From Acidobacteriota bacterium (GTDB taxonomy: Bacteria; Acidobacteriota; Terriglobia; Acidiferrales; 2-02-FULL-67-57), in contig JACPRL010000193.1 in NCBI GenBank assembly GCA_016189965.1, forward strand, positions 1-11,415: 11,415 bases of DNA, in the 5' to 3' direction. A program made the position numbers and the translations under genes. Positions 1 to 5,979 of the stretch are shown here, in pieces. Every line of letters begins with the position of its first letter. The stretch's first letter is position 1. A model generated the notes under the pieces. That model did no database searches. It saw nothing but the letters and a program-made list of their open reading frames with translations, and was not told where the DNA came from.

Positions 1-1592
1 CGCTCCGGCACCAGCGGCTCGCGCAGCCCTTTGCCCACCACCTTGTGTCCCAGCGCCGCCAGCAGTTCCTGCCGCTGGCCGGCCTGCCGCCGGGCGACGT
101 TGTAGTTCATCGCCAACAACTGCTCGACCCCGCGCAACTGCCCGTCCCACTGCGCTTGTTCCTCTTCGCTCGCCGCCGCGCTCCGCCGCTGCTGCAGGAT
201 GTACTGGTAGACGGAGAGGGCGCGCTGCTCCGACAGCCACTGGTTGTAGTCCTCTTCGCCCACCAGGTCGGTGTGGCCTTCGTAGCGCGCCACCGCATCG
301 GGAAAGAGCAGCGGCCGCAGAGCGGCCAGCCGGGCCAGGCTCTCGCGCGCGCCGCGGCTGAGCTCGTAGCGTCCTATGTCAAAGAGAGCATCGGAGGCAA
401 GCGTCAGGGCGACGACGCCGCCCTGCTCGGTGACCTGGCCGAGGGAGCCCAATTGGGCCCAGAGTGCGCGGCAGAGCTGCCCGCGGTCCTGCTCGAGCGC
501 TTGCTTCTCTTCGCGCAAGCGGTCGACCACCGGCTCGAGCAGGCCGATCCGCTCGCGCAGCGCCAGGATTTCGCTCTCCAGTTCGCGGCTGTGGCGGCGT
601 TCGCGGTCGAGCGCGGCTTCGAGCTGTGTGAAGCGGTCCTGCAGGCTGGTCAACTCGCGCCGCGTCGCGGCCACCTGCTCGCGTGCTTCGGCGTGCTGCC
701 GGCGAGTGTCTTCCAGGGCCTTCTCCAGTTGCTTGAACTGAATGGTTCCCGCGGCGCCGACGGCGAGCGCCCGGGCGCTTTCCGCCAGTTCGACGCCCGT
801 GCGGGCGTAGTACGTCATGGTTGCGCTGGCCCCTTCGCGCTCGTAGGCGCCCTCGGCCTCGTCGAGAAAGGCCTGCGCGGTGCGGAGGAGCTCGCGGGCA
901 CGAGCCAGCTCGGAGAGCGGCGAGTCAGCCGCAGCCCCAGTCAGCAACTCCAGTCGGGCAGCAAGCTCGACCCCCTTCCGGGCTTCGAGGAGCTCGAGTG
1001 GGCCGGCGGGAGGCGCGGCCGGAGTCGTGTTGTAGTCGCGATAGCTGGTGTAGTAGACAAGCGTGGCCGGGACGCGCAGGGCCTGCTCCTGCCGCTGGCT
1101 CACCAGGACGACGACGGGACTGGGCTGGCGGACGGCAAAGTTCGGCTCGGCGGTCAGCATCAGGGCAAAACCGTGATAGGGGGCGGAAAACTTGGCGCCG
1201 CTCGAGCGGTCGCCCTCGAAAGTGACCTCTCCCAGGTTCACGGCCGTGCCGTCGGCGGTGACCGCCCACAGCACGTAGGTGAGGAAATCGGCGCCGAAGC
1301 GGCCGGGCGCCTCAAGCCCCGTTAGGGCTCCGCGGCGCAGCTCGATTTCGAGGTAGCTGCCGCGGCTCTCGACCTTCACCGCACCGGAGGCCGCCGGCAA
1401 CCGCTCAGTGCCGCGCAGCAGCACGGTGGTGCTACCCCGGCTCGGGAAACTGATCAGCGCCCCGCCGGGGACTTCAACGGCCTCGAGGTCGTGCCCGGGA
1501 GCGGAAAGCAGCGGCAACGCCGCCGCCCACCAAGCCAGCGCGGCCAGCAGCGCGAGACCGGCGCACCGTGTTTCCGTTCTCGCAGCCTTCAT
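1..1592 (-). CDS. OmpA-family envelope protein with coiled coil (C-terminus cut by window edge)
   Basis: This frame is open for 530 codons from the ATG at 1592-1590 and runs off the window without a stop. Residues about 1-31 look like a signal peptide: basic start, then a hydrophobic run rich in Ala, Leu and Trp. Residues about 35-180 form a beta-rich domain I cannot name. About 200-280 is Ala-rich and helical, about 283-375 is a charged heptad-like coiled coil, and about 390-530 is an OmpA/MotB peptidoglycan-binding domain. That domain shows LFDIG (403-407), GHTD (439-442), N450 and an LSxxRA-type motif (453-458). The family anchors the outer membrane or periplasmic assemblies to peptidoglycan. 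About 49 residues (469-517) separate the RA helix from the VVGKGLREPLVP segment, where typical domains have a short loop. The start codon overlaps the TGA of an arginase 3'-end fragment (TGATG), and that fragment supplies the purine-rich leader GGGGAAGAAG. OmpA assignment is firm; cellular role is unknown. Confidence 0.88.
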   Translation of the reverse strand, partial: MKAARTETRCAGLALLAALAWWAAALPLLSAPGHDLEAVEVPGGALISFPSRGSTTVLLRGTERLPAASGAVKVESRGSYLEIELRRGALTGLEAPGRFGADFLTYVLWAVTADGTAVNLGEVTFEGDRSSGAKFSAPYHGFALMLTAEPNFAVRQPSPVVVLVSQRQEQALRVPATLVYYTSYRDYNTTPAAPPAGPLELLEARKGVELAARLELLTGAAADSPLSELARARELLRTAQAFLDEAEGAYEREGASATMTYYARTGVELAESARALAVGAAGTIQFKQLEKALEDTRRQHAEAREQVAATRRELTSLQDRFTQLEAALDRERRHSRELESEILALRERIGLLEPVVDRLREEKQALEQDRGQLCRALWAQLGSLGQVTEQGGVVALTLASDALFDIGRYELSRGARESLARLAALRPLLFPDAVARYEGHTDLVGEEDYNQWLSEQRALSVYQYILQQRRSAAASEEEQAQWDGQLRGVEQLLAMNYNVARRQAGQRQELLAALGHKVVGKGLREPLVPE

Positions 1593-1593
1593 C

Positions 1594-1645
1594 AGAGAAT
1601 CTTCTTCCCCAGGGCGCTGAGCACCAGCTCGACGCCGAACTGGGC
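1594..1645 (-). repeat. Orphan copy of the arginase 3' end (direct repeat, copy 1)
   Basis: Read on the minus strand this stretch encodes AQFGVELVLSALGKKIL and is followed by TGA (1594-1592). It matches the last 17 codons of the intact arginase gene without gaps, 49 of 52 bases identical to 2845-2896. Two of the three differences are synonymous (GCC/GCG, GCC/GCT) and one changes Leu to Phe. Similarity stops abruptly upstream of the shared Ala codon. The TGA overlaps the ATG of the downstream OmpA gene, so this copy looks like the original arginase terminus in its original operon junction, now separated from its gene. Confidence 0.9.
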
Positions 1646-2844
1646 GCGGCTTCTAGCCTTGCCCAGTAAGCACATCGAAATCTTCCCCGGTGAGACGACT
1701 GGTTGTTTGGACAAACCAGGCCCATCCTTTCGCAAGGTCTCGATCCTTGAACGCACTGAGCCGGGAGCGAACTTGTTCGGTTATCTGGATGGGCCTTTTT
1801 TCGAACCACCGCACGTCCTTGAGTCGCAAACCGTAGCGGACTGAAACTTTGCTAGGGTTCTCTTGGGGGGAAAGGATGAACGATGGGCTATCGAGCAGCG
1901 CTTCAGCGAGGACGCCTATCCCCTTTGCGTAAAAGCACAGACGGTCGCCCTTCTTGAACGCCGCCCGGTATCGTGTTCTTTCTCCCAAGCCCCAAAGGCC
2001 GGCGTCTAACCAGCGGTGGAGGTTTTTCAGGACGGGTGTCCCATCTTCGGAATCGGCCGCTGGCAATAGGTAAAAGGTGCTTGGACTCTCCTGGGTGGTC
2101 TCTTTGCCGACTATCTCTGGCGGAGCCGGGGGTTTTGATTCCACTGCTTCTTTCTTCTCTTGAGAAATAATTTCCAGGACGGGATCAATCAAACCATCGA
2201 CGCGTATAGGTGTAGGCAAGAGGAATTGCAACACGGCTTTGTGGTCAAGTTCGTATTCTTGGACCAGTTCTAGCAAGCCGAGCAACGCATCGGCCGAGAC
2301 GACCCGTAACTGTTCTTGCCTGCGCTCGACTCGTATGGCGTTTTCCAGTTGAGTTGCCTCTGCATCAAAAGCTCCGTAGACGTATAGTCCAATTGCGTCG
2401 TTGGGATCGGCAATTTTTCGCTCCGAGACAAGACCATTGATGTACCCGAGAAGCGTATCAGTGCGGACAGCGTAAACGTCTGTTTTCTTAATTTCAACAA
2501 CCACGCGTTTGCCTGTCGGAGATGCCCAGAATCCGTCAAAACCAAGTTTCCCTTGCACACCCTTGTACCGGCCAAACTCGACCTCAAATCCAAGGAGCGT
2601 TCCACAGTGATTTATGAGGTCTTGCAGAGCACGGTGATAGTTCGGCTCCTTACCTGACAAGGCCGCTTCTACGTACAGGCGCAAGTCCGACGCCCGTTCA
2701 ACATTCTCCCGCAAGTATTCCCTAAACCGAGCGCTGGCACTATCAGTTGCGTCACTGTCCTCCAGAGGTCCAACCAGTCTCAGGAGTCCGTGCAATTCGA
2801 TCGTGGGCATGGGCGACCTCTACTCCCTGCTGTAACTCCTTCCT
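1646..2844 (-). mobile_element. Putative one-gene inserted unit bounded by arginase 3'-end repeats
   Basis: The sequence between the two arginase-tail repeats is almost entirely the nuclease-EVE gene: its stop lies 7 bp from one repeat and its start 32 bp from the stop codon that ends the other. Hand counts of several lines give about 50% G+C (range roughly 47-62%), against about 65-70% in the adjacent arginase and asnS genes. I see no terminal inverted repeats, integrase or transposase, so the mechanism is open. Insertion with long target duplication has been described for restriction-modification genes, and integration that regenerates a host gene's 3' end is known for integrase-borne islands. 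Either could give this structure. The true outer boundary inside arginase cannot be set from one genome. Confidence 0.5.
1653..2810 (-). CDS. PD-(D/E)XK nuclease-like / EVE-domain protein, putative modification-sensing restriction enzyme
   Basis: The 385-residue protein has two parts joined by a polar, Pro-rich linker (about 216-243). In the N-terminal part, residues about 70-150 carry a PD-(D/E)XK-like core: GFEVEFG (74-80), D92 in LGFDGFW, and VVVEIKKT (103-110) giving E106 and K108. This is a D-x13-ExK pattern, with a Tyr-rich strand (GLYVYGAF) after it. The C-terminal part, about 244-383, resembles an EVE/PUA-like domain: STFYLLPA opening, KKGDRLCFYAKGIGVLAEAL (286-305), and a late L-T-x-E-D-F-x-x-L segment. 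EVE domains bind modified bases and are often fused to nucleases, so a role in cutting or sensing modified DNA is inferred. No methyltransferase partner is present. A usable ribosome site (GAGG, 6 nt before ATG) supports the start. Low G+C and flanking repeats suggest recent acquisition. The nuclease call rests on motif pattern only. Confidence 0.8.
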   Translation of the reverse strand: MPTIELHGLLRLVGPLEDSDATDSASARFREYLRENVERASDLRLYVEAALSGKEPNYHRALQDLINHCGTLLGFEVEFGRYKGVQGKLGFDGFWASPTGKRVVVEIKKTDVYAVRTDTLLGYINGLVSERKIADPNDAIGLYVYGAFDAEATQLENAIRVERRQEQLRVVSADALLGLLELVQEYELDHKAVLQFLLPTPIRVDGLIDPVLEIISQEKKEAVESKPPAPPEIVGKETTQESPSTFYLLPAADSEDGTPVLKNLHRWLDAGLWGLGERTRYRAAFKKGDRLCFYAKGIGVLAEALLDSPSFILSPQENPSKVSVRYGLRLKDVRWFEKRPIQITEQVRSRLSAFKDRDLAKGWAWFVQTTSRLTGEDFDVLTGQG

Positions 2845-3757
2845 AGAGAATCTTCTTCCCCAGAGCGCTGAGCACCAGCTCGACGCCGAGCTGCGCGGTC
2901 TTGTTGTGCAGGTCAATCACCGGATTGATCTCCACCACTTCGAGCGCGAGGAGCTTCGCCGAATCGGCGATCATCTCCATCGCCAGGTGAGCTTCGCGGT
3001 AGGTGACACCGCCGCGCACGGGCGTGCCCACGCCCGGGGCGTCGTGCGGGTCAACGAAGTCCATATCCAGGCTGGCGGCGAAGCCGGCCGTGCCGGCGGT
3101 GGCGCGCGCCATAGCTTCTTCCATCACGGCGCGCATGCCGCGCTCGTCAATCTCCCGCATGGTAAAGACGCGGATGCCGGCCTGGCGGACGATTTTCTTC
3201 TCCCGGCTGTCGAGGCTCCGCACGCCCACCAGGGCGCAGTTCTCCGCCGCCAGCTTGGGGGCGAAGCCGCAGACCTGGGTCAGCTCCGCGGGGCCGAAGC
3301 CGAGCGAGGCGGCGAGCGGCATGCCGTGCACGTTGCCGCTGGGCGAGGTTTCCGGCGTGTTCATGTCGCCGTGGGCGTCGAGCCAGATGCAGCCGATCTT
3401 CTGCTTCTGTTGGCGGAAGAAGGAGGCCACGCCGGCGAGGGAGCCGATGGCCAGCGAGTGGTCGCCGCCTAGCAGCAGCGGCAGGTACCCTTGTTCGAGC
3501 GTGCGGCCAACCACCTGGGCCAACTCCTTCGCCGTTTCGGCGATTTCGGGGAGGTACTTGGCGCGCTTCTCGCCCACCTCCATCATCTCGGGCACGCGCA
3601 CGGCGACGTTGCCCATATCCTCCACCGTGTAGCCCAGCGCGCGCAGGCGGGCGTTGAGCCCGGCCACCCGCAGGGCCGACGGCCCCATGTCAACCCCGCG
3701 GCGGTCCTGGCCCAAGTCCATCGGCACGCCGATGATGCGAACTTTCCCCGTCGGCAT
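2843..3757 (-). CDS. rocF: Arginase
   Basis: Arginase hydrolyses arginine to ornithine and urea in the cytoplasm using two Mn ions. The 304-residue length is normal for the family. The metal-binding signatures are all present: GGDHS (97-101, His100), DAHGD (127-131, with Asp127, His129 and Asp131) and SLDMDFVDP (229-237, with Asp231 and Asp233). The substrate-side segment TSPSGNVHGMP (137-147) is also intact, as is the late ALEVVEINP (271-279) containing Glu276. Together these favour arginase over agmatinase or formiminoglutamase, which differ in the substrate loop. The gene ends in TAG, while the orphan copy of its last 17 codons near ompA ends in TGA. The present 3' end may therefore have been brought in with the inserted nuclease gene. 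It lies 60 bp downstream of asnS, with a possible promoter of its own in that gap. The AGGGAG upstream of ATG is rather distant, so initiation may be weak or coupled. Confidence 0.95.
   Translation of the reverse strand: MPTGKVRIIGVPMDLGQDRRGVDMGPSALRVAGLNARLRALGYTVEDMGNVAVRVPEMMEVGEKRAKYLPEIAETAKELAQVVGRTLEQGYLPLLLGGDHSLAIGSLAGVASFFRQQKQKIGCIWLDAHGDMNTPETSPSGNVHGMPLAASLGFGPAELTQVCGFAPKLAAENCALVGVRSLDSREKKIVRQAGIRVFTMREIDERGMRAVMEEAMARATAGTAGFAASLDMDFVDPHDAPGVGTPVRGGVTYREAHLAMEMIADSAKLLALEVVEINPVIDLHNKTAQLGVELVLSALGKKIL
2845..2896 (-). repeat. Arginase 3' end, direct repeat copy 2
   Basis: This is the in-gene partner of the orphan repeat at 1594-1645, lying in the same orientation at a constant offset of 1251 bp. 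It encodes the last 17 residues of the intact arginase (AQLGVELVLSALGKKIL) and the first base after them. Forty-nine of 52 positions match with no gaps. Confidence 0.9.
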
Positions 3758-3782
3758 TGCGCCTGTCTCTTCTCCCTACAGC

Positions 3783-3810
3783 ATTCTACCCGCGCCGCCC
3801 TTGCTGTGCA
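3783..3810 (-). promoter_or_regulatory. Possible promoter for arginase
   Basis: In the 60-bp gap between asnS and arginase the minus strand has TGCACA (3810-3805) as a weak -35 and TAGAAT (3788-3783) as a good -10, 16 nt apart. The predicted start point would be near 3776, about 19 nt before the arginase ATG. The -35 matches the consensus at only four of six positions and the gap is short, so this is tentative. It would let arginase and downstream genes be expressed apart from ggt. Confidence 0.35.
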
Positions 3811-3817
3811 CTCCCTC

Positions 3818-5122
3818 TCACGGATAGATGCGGTAGAGCATGCGCGGGAAGGGGATGGCCTCGCGGATGTGGGGGACGCCTGCGAGCCAGGCCACGGTGC
3901 GCTCGATGCCCAGGCCGAAGCCGCCGTGGGGCACGCTGCCGTACTTGCGCAGGTCGAGGTACCAACTGAAGACCTCCTCGGGCAGCTCGTGCTCGCGCAG
4001 GCGCTGGCGCAGCAGCTCGTAACTGGAGACGCGCTGGCTGCCGCCGACGATTTCGCCGAAGCCCTCCGGCGCCAGCATGTCCATGCAGAGGGCGAGCTCC
4101 GGGCGCTCAGGATCCGGCTCCATGTAGAAAGCTTTGGCCTTGGCTGGATAGCGGTGGATGATGACCGGCTTGTCGAAGTGCTCGGAGAGGAGAGTTTCGT
4201 TGGCGCCGCCCAGGTCTTCGCCCCAGGGGAGCTGGCTGCCCTTCTGCTGGAGCAGCTTCAGAGCTTCGTCGTAGCTGAGGCGGTAGAAGGGCCGCTGGAG
4301 GGCTTCGAGCTTGCGCGGGTCGCGCTCTAGGGTTTCAAGCTCGCGGCGGCAGCGCTCGAGCACGCTGGCGACCATGTGCGCCACCAACCCTTCGGCCAGC
4401 TCCATCAGGTCGTCGAGAGTGGCATAGGCCAGCTCTGGCTCGAGCATCCAGAACTCCGTCAGGTGGCGCCGGGTCTTCGACTTTTCGGCGCGGAAGGGGG
4501 GGCCGAAGCAGTAGACCTTGCCCAGGGCAGCCGCGGTGGCTTCGATATAGAGCTGGCCAGACTGTGTCAGGTAAGCACGGCCGAGGTCAAAATAGTCGAG
4601 CCCGAAGAGCGTGGTGGTGCCTTCGCAGGCCGCGGGGGTCAGGATGGGAGCCGGCGTTTCGATGAAGCCCTGGCTGTCGAGGAATTCCCGCGCCGCGCGG
4701 CAGACTTCGTGGCGCAGGCGCAGCAGAGCCGCCTGGCGGGGCGAGCGCACCCAGAGATGGCGGTGGCGGAGCAGGAAGTCGACTCCGTGCTCCTTCAGCG
4801 AAATCGGGTAGGGGTCGTCCTCGGGGACGGTCTGCACCACCTCCAGGTCGCGCAGGACAAGTTCATAGCCGCCGGGGGCGCGCGGCTCGCGGCGCACGGT
4901 GCCGCGAGCGATGACGCTCGATTCCTGGGTCAAGGCACCGACGCGGCTCCAGAGCTCCTCGCTCGCGTCGGCCTTGGTCACTACCGCCTGCATCAGGCCG
5001 GTGCCGTCGCGGAAAATGGGGAAACGAATCTTGCCCGACTCGCGCAGGTTGTAGAGCCAGCCGCGCAAAGCGACCTCCTGGCCTTCAAACTCAGCGGCGC
5101 GGGCGATGGTGAACTCAGCCAT
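3818..5122 (-). CDS. asnS: Asparaginyl-tRNA synthetase
   Basis: A class IIb aminoacyl-tRNA synthetase of 434 residues that charges tRNA-Asn with asparagine. An OB-fold anticodon-binding domain occupies about 1-100 (GWLYNLRESGKIRFPIFRDG at 21-40). The catalytic core follows, with motif 2 FRAEKSKTRRHLTEFWMLEPE around 210-230 and motif 3 GFGLGIERTVAWL (401-413). The C-terminal end PFPRMLYRIYP (424-434) is the form seen in asparaginyl enzymes; archaeal-type AspRS instead ends like FPRDPKRLTP. This separates it from the closely related AspRS, although only a tree would be conclusive. The gene starts 8 bp after the stop of the TIM-barrel gene and is probably co-transcribed with it and ggt. The ribosome site is weak (AGG), consistent with translational coupling. 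Its presence suggests the organism can charge Asn-tRNA directly; it says nothing about a GatCAB route. Confidence 0.94.
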   Translation of the reverse strand: MAEFTIARAAEFEGQEVALRGWLYNLRESGKIRFPIFRDGTGLMQAVVTKADASEELWSRVGALTQESSVIARGTVRREPRAPGGYELVLRDLEVVQTVPEDDPYPISLKEHGVDFLLRHRHLWVRSPRQAALLRLRHEVCRAAREFLDSQGFIETPAPILTPAACEGTTTLFGLDYFDLGRAYLTQSGQLYIEATAAALGKVYCFGPPFRAEKSKTRRHLTEFWMLEPELAYATLDDLMELAEGLVAHMVASVLERCRRELETLERDPRKLEALQRPFYRLSYDEALKLLQQKGSQLPWGEDLGGANETLLSEHFDKPVIIHRYPAKAKAFYMEPDPERPELALCMDMLAPEGFGEIVGGSQRVSSYELLRQRLREHELPEEVFSWYLDLRKYGSVPHGGFGLGIERTVAWLAGVPHIREAIPFPRMLYRIYP

Positions 5123-5130
5123 ACGCAGAC

Positions 5131-5973
5131 CTAGGGCTGCCGGGCCAGCGCCAACTCTTCCAGGCGGCGGAAAGATTCCAGAGCTTTTTCGAGCGGGCGG
5201 GAAAACTCCCCGTAGTCCCGCAGCTCGAATTGCAGCAGGAACTCCTGGGGCGCGCTGGCGAAGGCGCGCAGGGCGGCCTCCCAGTCAATGGTGCCCTGGA
5301 AGGGGAACAGGTGGTCGTCCTGCTGGCCGCGGTTGTCGTGGACGTGAGTGGAGACGACGAGCTCGCGCAGCGCCTCGAAGTCGGCCACCACACCGCCCAT
5401 CAGGTGGGCGTGGCCGGTGTCGAAGCAAACGCGCAGCTCGGCCAGGCGCGTGTAGGCGAGAAACTCCCGCAGGCGTTGCGGGGTGGAGAGTTGGTTGGGG
5501 ATGTTTTCGACCAGGAGCTCGACCCCGCGGGCGCGCGCAAAGGGGAGCAGTGTTTCGAGGCTGGCATAGGCAGCGTCGAACTTCTTCTGGGCAAACTCTT
5601 CCTGCGGCACGCCCAGGTGGACGACGGCGTAGCGGAAGGGGAGCCGCTCGGCGACCTCCAGAGCCCGCTTGACCTCGTCCACCGCCTCCTGGCGCCGCAC
5701 CGCTTCGGTCTCCGCTAGGTTGACCACGGCGCGCGCACCACTGCGGCCCCACTCGGTGTCGCGGTAGATGGGAGTGTGAATGGAGCGGAGCTCGAGAGCG
5801 TGGTCGGCGAACCAAGCGGCCACCTCGCGCACCTGGGTCGGCTCGGTGTAGTCGAAGTGCTGCCGGGCGCAGAAGATTTCGATGGCGGGCATCCCGGCGT
5901 CTTCGATCTGCTGCAAGAGGTCGCGGGTCAAGCGCTGATTGGCAAACAGGTGGGTGGAGAGAGCGCGCTGCAT
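5131..5973 (-). CDS. Xylose-isomerase-like TIM-barrel protein (sugar phosphate isomerase/epimerase family)
   Basis: This 280-residue protein belongs to the AP_endonuc_2 / xylose-isomerase-like TIM-barrel superfamily, whose members are divalent-metal isomerases, epimerases or endonuclease IV relatives. The barrel-strand metal ligands stand in the expected order: Glu156 in LLVENIPN, Asp185 and His188 in CFDTGHAH, His212 and Asp213 in THVHDN, Asp220 and His221 in the following loop, and Glu250 in LQFELRD. The DxxxxH region followed by GTIDW (227-231) is typical of the sugar-acting branch. It lacks the full nine-ligand trinuclear zinc pattern I would expect of endonuclease IV, so sugar isomerase/epimerase is preferred, substrate unknown. 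It begins 6 bp after the ggt stop and ends 8 bp before asnS. The start has no strong ribosome site, which suggests coupling to ggt translation. Confidence 0.85.
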   Translation of the reverse strand: MQRALSTHLFANQRLTRDLLQQIEDAGMPAIEIFCARQHFDYTEPTQVREVAAWFADHALELRSIHTPIYRDTEWGRSGARAVVNLAETEAVRRQEAVDEVKRALEVAERLPFRYAVVHLGVPQEEFAQKKFDAAYASLETLLPFARARGVELLVENIPNQLSTPQRLREFLAYTRLAELRVCFDTGHAHLMGGVVADFEALRELVVSTHVHDNRGQQDDHLFPFQGTIDWEAALRAFASAPQEFLLQFELRDYGEFSRPLEKALESFRRLEELALARQP

Positions 5974-5979
5974 CGCGGT

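Noticed and set aside
45..1325. Long plus-strand open frame of 426 codons
   Set aside because: It is antisense to the OmpA-family gene, whose frame shows a signal peptide, coiled coil and OmpA motifs. Long antisense frames are expected in G+C-rich coding DNA, and this one has no recognisable motif.
1491..1844. Plus-strand open frame across the arginase-tail repeat
   Set aside because: It is antisense to the ompA start, the repeat and the nuclease 3' end. The same repeat reads as arginase codons on the other strand, which explains it better.
1646..2844. Classical transposon or insertion sequence
   Set aside because: No transposase or recombinase is encoded, the ends show no inverted repeats, and the flanking direct repeat is far longer than usual transposon target duplications and is itself coding sequence.
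3491..4330. Plus-strand open frame of 279 codons bridging arginase and asnS
   Set aside because: It runs antisense through two well-identified enzymes and the gap between them; composition is that of a shadow frame.
3818..5122. Aspartyl-tRNA synthetase
   Set aside because: The C-terminal FPRMLYRIYP form and overall layout fit asparaginyl enzymes better; archaeal-type AspRS typically ends like FPRDPKRLTP.
5131..5973. Endonuclease IV (nfo)
   Set aside because: The TIM-barrel fold is shared, but the ligand set and the loop around 220-231 fit the sugar isomerase/epimerase branch and the full trinuclear zinc pattern is not seen.
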